Shown piece after piece: positions 1-5,343 of a DNA stretch of 6,038 bases. The position numbers and the translations under genes are program-made. This DNA is from Gemmatimonadota bacterium (GTDB lineage: Bacteria; Gemmatimonadota; Gemmatimonadetes; Gemmatimonadales; GWC2-71-9), in the NCBI GenBank assembly GCA_003221985.1, contig QHUQ01000067.1, positions 1-6,038 of the forward strand, given 5' to 3'. The notes under the pieces were generated by a model. It searched no databases. It saw only the letters and a list, made by a program, of their open reading frames with translations, and was not told the DNA's origin. Numbering within the stretch: position 1 is the stretch's first letter; each line of letters starts with the position of its first letter.

Positions 1-480
1 GACGCTCTTCAGGTAGTCGCCAGGATCGGGGACGTAGTTGTCGCTGAACCCAAACCATTTGCGCGTCACCGGGTTGTACGTGCTGCGCTTGCACAGGTCG
101 ACCAGCGGCCCGTGCTGGCGCTCGGCCTCCTTCACGACGTCCGCCATGTCGAGCACCTGCGGCTCGAACGCGCCCGGCGGCGATAGAAACTGAAAGAGGT
201 CGTGGCCCTGCTGGGCCGCGACCTCGGCGTTGGCGCGCGTCGTGAGATCCGCGAGGGAGATGTGGTCCACGGTGACCTCGACGCCCTTGGCCGTGCCCCA
301 GTCCTTGGCGTACTTGTCGAACCACGCGTCGTAGGCGGGAACGAAGTGACTCCACTGGATGATCTTGAGCGTCTTCTGTTGCCGCTTGACCCAACTCGTC
401 GGCCCGAGAACCGCCGCTGCGGCGGCGGCCCCCGTCGTCCTGACGAACTGCCGCCGATCCATCCCCTTTCGCTTGGCCAT
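1..480 (-). CDS. ABC transporter extracellular substrate-binding protein (partial, C-terminus outside window)
   Basis: This is the N-terminal 160 residues of a periplasmic solute-binding protein that would deliver a sugar-like ligand to the permeases encoded just upstream. The reading frame is open from the ATG at 480 to the left edge, so the C-terminal part is missing (family members are usually 400-450 residues). Residues 8-18 (DRRQFVRTTGA) form a twin-arginine signal followed by an alanine-rich hydrophobic stretch (18-24), suggesting Tat export; no clear AxA cleavage site is seen. The mature part begins with the beta-strand LKIIQWSHFVPAYDAWF (38-54), typical of family 1 binding proteins, and continues with DLFQFLSPPGAFEP (94-107). 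An AAGGGA ribosome site (488-493) lies 7 bases upstream. A second ATG at 462 would start directly before the RR motif. It is the last gene of the operon, 4 bases after the permease stop. The ligand is unknown. Confidence 0.88.
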   Translation of the reverse strand, partial: MAKRKGMDRRQFVRTTGAAAAAAVLGPTSWVKRQQKTLKIIQWSHFVPAYDAWFDKYAKDWGTAKGVEVTVDHISLADLTTRANAEVAAQQGHDLFQFLSPPGAFEPQVLDMADVVKEAERQHGPLVDLCKRSTYNPVTRKWFGFSDNYVPDPGDYLKSV

Positions 481-484
481 GAGA

Positions 485-1321
485 CTATCCCTTGACCGCT
501 CCCAGCGTGAATCCCTGGATGAAGCGATCGATGAAGAGGTTGTAAACGATGGCCAGCGGAATACTCGTGAAGAGCGCCGCCGCCATGAGAGCCCCCCAGT
601 GGTACACATCGCCCCGCACCAATGCGATCGGCACGCCCAGGCTCACGGTCATCCTGTCGACCGAGCTGATGAAAGTCAGGGCGTACACGAATTCCTGCAA
701 CACCAGCGTGAAGCTGAACACGATTACCGTCAAGATCCCCGGAACGATGAGCCGGGGCACGACTTTCACGATCACGGCGAGCCGGCTGTAGCCGTCGATC
801 ATGGCCTGCTCCTCGATGTCCCAGGGCACCGAACGAAGAAACCCCATCACGAGCCATGTGCAGAAGGGGATCGTGATGGTCGGATAGATCAGGATCAGAG
901 CCCCGAGCGAGTTCTGGAGGCCGAGCAGCGCCACGAGCCGCGCGAAGGGGATGAAGAGCAGCGTCGGCGGGATGAGATAGGTGAAAAAGATCCCCATGCC
1001 GAGCCGCTCGCCCCAGCGGCCCGTGAGCCGGGCCAGGCTGTAACCCGCCGGCACCGCTACGGCAACCGTGATGACCGCAACCGCCACGACCACGATCAGG
1101 GTGTTCACGATCCAGCGCACGAAGTCCGTCTGCCCGAAGAGCAGCCGCACGTGCTCCAGCGTCGGCGGGTCGTTGAAGATCCACGGCACGTGCCGTGTGT
1201 CGAACGCGCCGACGTAGAGGGCACGGTTCTGCTTGAACGCGGTGACCAGCATCCAGTAAAACGGGAAGCCGGCGAAGGCCATGAAGCCGAGGGCGGCGGC
1301 ATACAGGGCTATGCGCTTCAC
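485..1321 (-). CDS. Carbohydrate ABC transporter permease, MalG-like (CUT1 family)
   Basis: This is a 278-residue inner-membrane permease, one of two that form the channel of the importer. It has about six hydrophobic segments, the first at residues 4-26 and further ones near 71-95, 107-134, 138-162, 190-216 and 243-264. The cytoplasmic coupling loop that contacts the ATPase is at 170-195; it reads EEQAMIDGYSR, so the usual EAA is EQA, with the conserved Gly at 177. The C-terminal FIDRFIQGFTLGAVKG is the usual MalG-type ending and supports the assignment. The start is a GTG at 1321-1319 that overlaps the TGA of the preceding permease by 4 bases (GTGA), with a GGAGG ribosome site at 1332-1336, 10 bases upstream. 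The frame stays open far upstream of this point, but that extension lies inside the other permease gene and is not protein-like. Length is normal for the family (about 270-280). Confidence 0.93.
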   Translation of the reverse strand: MKRIALYAAALGFMAFAGFPFYWMLVTAFKQNRALYVGAFDTRHVPWIFNDPPTLEHVRLLFGQTDFVRWIVNTLIVVVAVAVITVAVAVPAGYSLARLTGRWGERLGMGIFFTYLIPPTLLFIPFARLVALLGLQNSLGALILIYPTITIPFCTWLVMGFLRSVPWDIEEQAMIDGYSRLAVIVKVVPRLIVPGILTVIVFSFTLVLQEFVYALTFISSVDRMTVSLGVPIALVRGDVYHWGALMAAALFTSIPLAIVYNLFIDRFIQGFTLGAVKG

Positions 1322-2211
1322 GTACCCCCGACCTCCGTGTGGCGTGCCAGCCGCAGCATTGCGATCGCGACGACGATCAGAAATGGGAGCAGAAACACGG
1401 CGATGGCGGCGCCCTGGCCGAGGTCGGCGCCCTGGATACCGCGCTGGAAGGCGAGCGTGGGAAGGACGTGCGTGGTGTTGGCGGGCCCGCCGCCCGTGAG
1501 GATGTACACGACGCCCAAGTCGGTCGCGGTGTAGACGACGCCGAACAGGACCGCGACCGCGACGACGGGGAGCAGGAGCGGCAGCTCGACCTGGAACAGC
1601 CGCCGCCAGAACCCGGCGCCGTCCACGATCGCCGCCTCCATCACGTCCTGCGGGAGCGAGGCGAGCCCCGCGAGCACGATGACGGTCGCGAAGGGGAAGA
1701 TGCGCCACGCCTGCACGATGATGATCGCAACCAGCGCGAGCGCGGGATCCCCCAGCCAATAGAGCCACCCGTGCAGCAGGCCGGCGACCTTGAGGGTCCA
1801 GTTGATGACGCTGAACGTGGAGTCGAAGATCCATGTCCAGGCGATCGCCGCGAGCGAGACGGGCACCGCCCATGGCAGGAGCAGGACGAAGCGCGCGGTC
1901 CGTTTGCCGTGGAACGCGGCGCGGAACACCTGCGCCGCGGCGGTCGCCAGAACCACCACGAGCACCTGCGAGCCGATCGTCACGATCGCGGTGTTGGCCA
2001 GCGCTCGGCGAAAAATTGGATCGGCGAGAATCGCACGGTAATTGACGAACCCAGCCCACCCGAAGCTGAGGCTGCCGGCGGTGGCGGTGCTGAAGCTGAG
2101 GACGATGGCAAGCACGAAGGGCACGCCGACGAGCAGCAGCACGTACCCGAGAGCGGGCGCGAGCATCGCGACCGCCAACAGGTCCTCGCGGTCGGCGAAA
2201 CTGTGTTTCAC
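1318..2211 (-). CDS. Carbohydrate ABC transporter permease, MalF-like (CUT1 family)
   Basis: This is a 297-residue inner-membrane permease that pairs with the MalG-like protein encoded next. Hydrophobic segments lie near residues 11-40, 73-95, 106-129, 156-182, 208-237 and 267-287. The EAA coupling loop is clear at about 192-211: EAAIVDGAGFWRRLFQVELP, with EAA, the Gly and the closing LP in place. The sequence LTGGGPANTTHVL (238-250) is the characteristic MalF-type periplasmic/membrane motif. I prefer the GTG at 2211-2209, which overlaps the ATPase TGA by 4 bases (GTGA), exactly as at the next junction. An ATG at 2250 is also open but would add 13 charged residues and a 43-base overlap. No strong ribosome site is seen, so translation probably depends on coupling to the upstream gene. 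Family and fold are certain; the transported solute is not. Confidence 0.93.
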   Translation of the reverse strand: MKHSFADREDLLAVAMLAPALGYVLLLVGVPFVLAIVLSFSTATAGSLSFGWAGFVNYRAILADPIFRRALANTAIVTIGSQVLVVVLATAAAQVFRAAFHGKRTARFVLLLPWAVPVSLAAIAWTWIFDSTFSVINWTLKVAGLLHGWLYWLGDPALALVAIIIVQAWRIFPFATVIVLAGLASLPQDVMEAAIVDGAGFWRRLFQVELPLLLPVVAVAVLFGVVYTATDLGVVYILTGGGPANTTHVLPTLAFQRGIQGADLGQGAAIAVFLLPFLIVVAIAMLRLARHTEVGGT

Positions 2212-3224
2212 CGTCGTTGCCGTGCGCCCGTGGCGGCGTCGAAGTAGCACAGCGCCCGCTCTGGCACCGCGAACTCCATGTCGCTCCCCTCGGCGATGTC
2301 CGTGGCGACGGTCGCCGGCAGCTTCGCGATCACCGTCGCCCCCGCGCCCCCGACGCTGCCGTACACGTAGCGGTCCGAGCCCAGGTACTCGACGCGGCGC
2401 ACCGAGAGCGGGAATGTCCGGAGCGCTTCGTTCGCGCCGAAATGGGCGACCGGGAGAAAATGCTCGGGGCGAAAGCCGAGCAGCGCGCCTTGCAGCTCGA
2501 CGAGGTTCATCGGCGGCTGACCTAGGAAGGTCGCGACAAACGTGTCCACCGGGTCTTCATACACCTCGTGGGGCGTCCCCACCTGACGAACCTTCCCCCG
2601 ATCCATCACGACGATCCGGTCCCCCAGTCCCATCGCTTCGACCTGGTCGTGCGTCACGTACACCGTCGTCGTCTTGATCCGGCGCTGGAACCGCTTCAGC
2701 TCGTCGCGCGCGGTGTTGCGCAGCTTGGCGTCGAGGTTGGCGAGGGGCTCGTCGAGCAGAAACACCTTGGGGTCGCGCACCAGGGCGCGGCACAGCGCGA
2801 CGCGCTGCCGCTCTCCGCCGGAGAGCTGTCGCGGATAGCGGTCGAGATAGCGGCCGATGCCGAACATCTCCGCCGCCCAGCGCACCTTCCCGTCGATCGC
2901 CGCGCGTGGCAGCCCGAGCGCTTCGAGGGGGAACGAAATGTTGCGGGAGACGGTGCGGTGCGGGTACAGCGCGTAACTCTGAAAGACCATCGCGATGCCA
3001 CGGGCGCGGGGTGGGGCGTCGTCCATGCGCTCGCCGCCGATATAGATCTCGCCGGTGGTGGGCCGCTCCAGCCCCGCGATCATGCGAAGCAGCGTGGTCT
3101 TGCCGCATCCGGACGGGCCGAGCAGCACCAGGAACTCGCCCTCGCGAATCGAGAGGTCCACGTCGTCGACCGCGTGGAGCTGCCCGAAGCTCTTGCTCAG
3201 GTGCCGAATCTCGACGCCGGCCAT
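2208..3224 (-). CDS. ABC transporter ATP-binding protein, sugar-importer type (UgpC/MalK-like)
   Basis: This is the 338-residue cytoplasmic ATPase that powers the importer encoded downstream. All nucleotide-binding motifs are present: Walker A GPSGCGKT (36-43), Q-loop MVFQSYALYPHRTV (79-92, Q82), signature LSGGERQRVA (134-143), Walker B VFLLDEP (154-160), D-loop LANLDAKLR (161-169) and switch His192 in YVTHDQVEA. The C-terminal third is the TOBE regulatory region of MalK/UgpC proteins, recognisable from FRPEHF (251-256). The stretch between PPMNLVEL (237-244) and FRPEHF is only about 6 residues, where relatives usually have a few tens, so the first TOBE segment is shortened and the protein is shorter than the usual 350-380. 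The ATG at 3224 starts directly at the family N-terminus (VEIRHLSKSFG); a GGGGAG lies 12 bases upstream. It is the first gene of the operon and overlaps the next by 4 bases. Confidence 0.95.
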   Translation of the reverse strand: MAGVEIRHLSKSFGQLHAVDDVDLSIREGEFLVLLGPSGCGKTTLLRMIAGLERPTTGEIYIGGERMDDAPPRARGIAMVFQSYALYPHRTVSRNISFPLEALGLPRAAIDGKVRWAAEMFGIGRYLDRYPRQLSGGERQRVALCRALVRDPKVFLLDEPLANLDAKLRNTARDELKRFQRRIKTTTVYVTHDQVEAMGLGDRIVVMDRGKVRQVGTPHEVYEDPVDTFVATFLGQPPMNLVELQGALLGFRPEHFLPVAHFGANEALRTFPLSVRRVEYLGSDRYVYGSVGGAGATVIAKLPATVATDIAEGSDMEFAVPERALCYFDAATGARQRR

Positions 3225-3348
3225 CGGCCGTGGGCGCTCCCCGGTCGCAGTTCCTAGAGAAGCCGACGCGATCCGCTTTGACCATCACCACGTGGACATT
3301 GCCAGTCAAGGGTCGCTGCGTCCGCGCCACAGTTGTACGATTAGCGGT
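3225..3348. promoter_or_regulatory. Divergent intergenic region with candidate promoters and an 8-bp palindrome
   Basis: These 124 bases separate the start of the minus-strand importer operon from the plus-strand Mrr-like gene, so they should carry promoters in both directions. A perfect palindrome CCACGTGG lies at 3288-3295. It is loosely flanked by TTGAC (3278-3282) and GTCAA (3305-3309), inverted copies centred about 2 bases off the palindrome. On the minus strand TTGACT (3304-3309) could be a -35 element with GATGGT (3281-3286) as a poor -10 at 17-base spacing; the palindrome lies inside that spacer, where a repressor could act. These are readings by eye; no regulator gene is visible in the window. 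Confidence 0.3.
3336..3341 (+). promoter_or_regulatory. Candidate -10 element for a leaderless transcript
   Basis: TACGAT fits the TAnnnT core of a -10 box and lies 7 bases before the ATG at 3349. No Shine-Dalgarno sequence precedes that ATG. This arrangement matches leaderless genes, in which transcription begins at or next to the start codon. No convincing -35 is visible, so this is tentative. Confidence 0.3.
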
Positions 3349-3906
3349 ATGAAACCGCTGCCCGCGATGACGCCCGAGTCCTTCCAAATCCTCATAATCC
3401 GCGAGCTGCGCAAGGTAGGGTTTGATGTCGGCACGGTGCGGACCCACCGCCGGTCCGAATTACCCGAACCGGAACGGGGATTCGTGCTCGAGCTGGCGGT
3501 GCCGCTCGCCCGGCCAGGCACGGCGTGGCGGGCATTAGTGGCCTGCCGCCACCAGGCCGGCACCGTCGAGCGGGACGTGATCGATTCCGTCAGGGCGCGG
3601 CTCCCCGAGGTGCCCGCCGATGTGAGTCTCGTTTTCGCCACGGCCGACTTCGGGATGGATGCACTGGCGGCCGCGCGAGAAGCTGGCGTAGCCCTGGTGC
3701 GTGTGGTCGACGGCCGCACTGCATACGACACGAGCGGTTGGAGCGACCCGGGGGGGCGCCACTACCCCGCCTGGCTACCGGCTTACCTCGCGCAAGTCGT
3801 CGATCGCGACGTCACCGGAGAGCCGCGGGCCCGGCTGCTCGAAGCGGGACGGGCGGACATGATCCTCGATTGCTTCCAGATCGAGAAGGAGCAGAGGCAT
3901 GGCTGA
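3349..3906 (+). CDS. Mrr/restriction-endonuclease-like fold protein, probably catalytically inactive
   Basis: This is a 185-residue soluble protein. Residues about 9-122 follow the layout of the Mrr-type PD-(D/E)xK nuclease domain: an N-terminal helix (SFQILIIRELRKVGFDV, 11-27), a core strand FVLELAVPL (45-53), a second strand RALVACRHQ (61-69), a helix (ERDVIDSVRARL, 74-85), then SLVFATADFGMDALAAAREAGVALVRV split as strand-helix-strand (93-119). In active Mrr proteins the second strand carries QxK; here the equivalent positions appear to be Ala65 and Arg67 (ACR), and the preceding Gly-rich Asp motif is not seen. It may therefore bind DNA or serve as a structural partner without cutting. The C-terminal 60 residues are not recognised. 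I chose the ATG at 3349; the frame is open upstream, but only antisense to the ATPase gene. It overlaps the next gene by 8 bases. Fold assignment is by pattern only. Confidence 0.7.
   Translation: MKPLPAMTPESFQILIIRELRKVGFDVGTVRTHRRSELPEPERGFVLELAVPLARPGTAWRALVACRHQAGTVERDVIDSVRARLPEVPADVSLVFATADFGMDALAAAREAGVALVRVVDGRTAYDTSGWSDPGGRHYPAWLPAYLAQVVDRDVTGEPRARLLEAGRADMILDCFQIEKEQRHG
3886..3891 (+). promoter_or_regulatory. Ribosome binding site of the 96-residue gene
   Basis: AAGGAG lies inside the last codons of the Mrr-like gene with 7-base spacing to the ATG at 3899. It is one of the best ribosome sites in the window and fixes the start of the downstream gene. Confidence 0.7.
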
Positions 3907-4189
3907 GTCAGGTCTGAAGGACGCGATGGACGTGCTACAGGCGTGGGTGGATCAGTACAACGCGCGGGCGGGGTCTAAGATTGCGCTCGCCTCGGGCGGC
4001 GAGGCGGGAGGCGCGCAGCTCCGGCTCAAGTACAGCCCGACCGAAGGAACGATCTCGATCCTGCATCTCGTCGCTGTGATCAGGGAAGGCCGGCCCGCTA
4101 TCCTCGTGAGTCGCTTCGAGGGTCCCACGGCCGAGACCTCGGTGCAGGCCGGACTGTGGGCCAGTGGGCAACTCGGTCGGCGACATTAA
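3899..4189 (+). CDS. Small hypothetical protein, translationally coupled to the Mrr-like gene
   Basis: This is a 96-residue protein I do not recognise. It begins with an amphipathic helix (LKDAMDVLQAWVDQYNARAG, 6-25), followed by stretches likely to be beta-strands (AQLRLKYS, TISILHLVAVIREG, PAILVSRFEG). There is no signal peptide, membrane segment or cysteine pattern. The start is well supported: AAGGAG at 3886-3891 sits 7 bases before the ATG, and the gene overlaps the end of the Mrr-like gene by 8 bases, so the two are almost surely co-translated and may act together. The residues GLWASGQLGRRH close the protein. Codon use is GC-rich like the neighbours. No function is proposed. Confidence 0.75.
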   Translation: MAESGLKDAMDVLQAWVDQYNARAGSKIALASGGEAGGAQLRLKYSPTEGTISILHLVAVIREGRPAILVSRFEGPTAETSVQAGLWASGQLGRRH

Positions 4190-4193
4190 GCCC

Positions 4194-4309
4194 GTGCCGC
4201 TCGAGATCACGCGCGCCAACGAGTGGGACGTGCGCATCCGCTGGAGTGACGGGCACGATGCCGTCTGCGGGGGATCTGCCCCTGTTCCGAGTGTGCGACT
4301 CCACCATGA
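4194..4309 (+). pseudogene. Frameshifted remnant of a DUF971 / gamma-butyrobetaine hydroxylase N-terminal-like zinc domain
   Basis: From the GTG at 4194 the frame reads VPLEITRANEWDVRIRWSDG, then HDA, which fits the opening of DUF971 proteins (P-x-E-I, then W-x-DGH). The matching continuation occurs in a different frame: codons from 4262 read RLRGICPCSECATPP and stop at 4307-4309. LRxxCPCSxC is the Cys triplet (CxCxxC) that binds zinc in gamma-butyrobetaine hydroxylase N-terminal domains. Between DGH and LRG relatives have about eight residues and here only about three remain, consistent with a small out-of-frame deletion near 4260. After the stop, a third frame reads TMTQRLKL (4303-4326), reminiscent of the family's next segment, so a second frameshift near 4306 is possible. 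The second half of the domain is absent. The start is uncertain: a GTG at 4164 in the same frame would give GNSVGDIKP before VPLEI. It follows the 96-residue gene by 4 bases. Sequencing indels could produce the same picture. Confidence 0.5.
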
Positions 4310-4323
4310 CACAGAGGCTCAAG

Positions 4324-4704
4324 CTACGCCGACGCGGTGATCACCGGACCAGCGGGAATAAGCTCCCTTCTGATCGGATCAAGCTTCAAATTCAGTCCCT
4401 CGAGCGAGTGGGCACCGAGGAGAGTCATGTCTCCCGGTTCGGCGAACACGACCAGATCCGGCGCTTCCATTCCCGCCACTCGGATCAACGCGTAGCCGAT
4501 GTGCCGCTCGATATGCCGGCCGTCGGCCACCTCGAATGACTGGAGCCGCTGGGCCACAATCTCCAACTCCTCGAGTACCCTGCGCGGGATCCAGGTGTAC
4601 TCGCTTCCCGTATCCACCAGGGCTTCCCGCAACTCGCGACGGGGGCCGCGCAGCTCCCAGTTCTGCACCTCGATCGTCGTCCGCAAGAGTCCCACATCAT
4701 CCAT
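4324..4704 (-). CDS. Retropepsin-like aspartic protease family protein
   Basis: This is a 126-residue single-domain protein of the retroviral-type aspartic protease fold. The catalytic motif VDTGSEYTWIP is at residues 30-40, with Asp31 as the predicted nucleophile-activating residue. A likely flap region follows at 58-80 (VADGRHIERHIGYALIRVAG). The second conserved signature, hydrophobic-hydrophobic-Gly, is in TLLGAHSLEGLNLKLDP (94-110). Such proteins act as homodimers, each supplying one Asp; related bacterial proteins are mostly uncharacterised. No signal peptide or membrane segment is seen, so it is presumably cytoplasmic. I chose the ATG at 4704 because GAGGG (4712-4716) stands 7 bases upstream; an in-frame TTG at 4722 would add six residues. 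It lies 55 bases after the subunit-3 gene on the same strand, so read-through from that operon is possible, and it converges with the plus-strand cluster. Confidence 0.85.
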   Translation of the reverse strand: MDDVGLLRTTIEVQNWELRGPRRELREALVDTGSEYTWIPRRVLEELEIVAQRLQSFEVADGRHIERHIGYALIRVAGMEAPDLVVFAEPGDMTLLGAHSLEGLNLKLDPIRRELIPAGPVITASA

Positions 4705-4759
4705 AGTAGAGCCCTCGGCCAAAACCTCGTCAGCATTTCCACCCTGAGAGGATACCGAT

Positions 4760-5335
4760 TTACGCGTGACCCGCCCAGCTCGTCTCGCCCGGCGTGTACG
4801 GCACGCACGGGTCGAACCGCCCGGGGGTCTCGCGGTAGCGCATCGCCAGCGTGCAGCCGATCTCCGACGTGAAGTAGCCGAGCAACGTCAGCTCCTTCAT
4901 CAGGCGGAAGTAGTGGGCAGGCGCTCCCTGCGCGCGCGTATCCATGTGCGCCTTCTGCTCCCGGTCGAGCTGCTCGAGCAAGGCGAGACGCTGCGCCGGC
5001 GCCAGGGTCATGAAGCCGGCTGCGTTCAGTTTCTGAATTCCGTCGCGGAAGATGGCCTGTTGCTTATCGTCGTAGGTGTCGGTCACCATCAATGCCATGA
5101 ACGGCCCGACATGCGCGGCTTTGGCACCTGGAGTCTTGGTCTCCGGGAGGATCGTGTCTGCCACCTCATCAAGCAACGCGACATCCTGCGCGGTGAAGCT
5201 GCCGACCTGAGCGCGCGACGTCGCGGCCCGGGCATGGGCTCGCTCCACCGCGGTCAGGAGTCCGCTGCTTCCGGCGAGCGCGACTCCCCCGAGCATCGCC
5301 GTCACCTGCTTGATCGCCTCGCGTCGATTCATCAT
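4760..5335 (-). CDS. Gluconate 2-dehydrogenase subunit 3 family protein, Tat-exported
   Basis: This 191-residue protein is the small partner of a membrane-associated GMC-type dehydrogenase, thought to help export and assemble the flavoprotein in the periplasm. Residues 3-29 form a Tat signal: NRREAIKQ, then a hydrophobic run (LGGVALAGSSGLL), with AHA/ARA (33-37) as possible cleavage sites. The mature part shows the family motifs TILPETKTPGAKAAHVGPF (61-79), HYFRLMKELTLLGYFTSEIG (141-160) and the C-terminal PGRFDPCVPY (171-180). Length is usual. ATG codons at 5335 and 5332 are both possible; AGAGG (5341-5345) lies 5 or 8 bases upstream respectively and overlaps the stop of the GMC gene, so 5332 has the better spacing. 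The 8-base gap to the GMC gene indicates one operon and a shared complex, with the catalytic subunit carried through the Tat system by this signal being a reasonable inference. Confidence 0.92.
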   Translation of the reverse strand: MMNRREAIKQVTAMLGGVALAGSSGLLTAVERAHARAATSRAQVGSFTAQDVALLDEVADTILPETKTPGAKAAHVGPFMALMVTDTYDDKQQAIFRDGIQKLNAAGFMTLAPAQRLALLEQLDREQKAHMDTRAQGAPAHYFRLMKELTLLGYFTSEIGCTLAMRYRETPGRFDPCVPYTPGETSWAGHA

Positions 5336-5343
5336 GAGAGCCT

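Noticed and set aside
359..1534. Long plus-strand open frames opposite the permease genes (391 and 302 residues)
   Set aside because: They are rich in Arg, His, Asp and Glu with no domain, and are exact antisense shadows of well-supported membrane proteins, as expected in GC-rich DNA.
1322..2059. In-frame upstream extension of the MalG-like permease to a 524-residue protein
   Set aside because: The extra 246 residues are Arg/Gly/Ala-rich with no family match and lie inside the MalF-like gene in another frame. The GTG at 1321 with a GGAGG site and the family N-terminus fixes the start.
3055..3348. N-terminal extension of the Mrr-like protein by 98 residues
   Set aside because: The extension is antisense to the ATPase Walker A region and to the intergenic region, with Ser/Arg/Pro-rich composition. 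The ATG at 3349 fits the start of the fold.
2557..3447. 296-residue minus-strand frame overlapping the ATPase gene
   Set aside because: It is a frame-shifted shadow of the ATPase gene; its C-terminal half is Arg-rich low-complexity sequence.
4270..4282. GGGG-loop-CCCC as a transcription terminator between convergent genes
   Set aside because: The stem is only 4 bp and no T-run follows. The bases are better explained as codons of the LRGICPC motif of the decayed DUF971-like gene.
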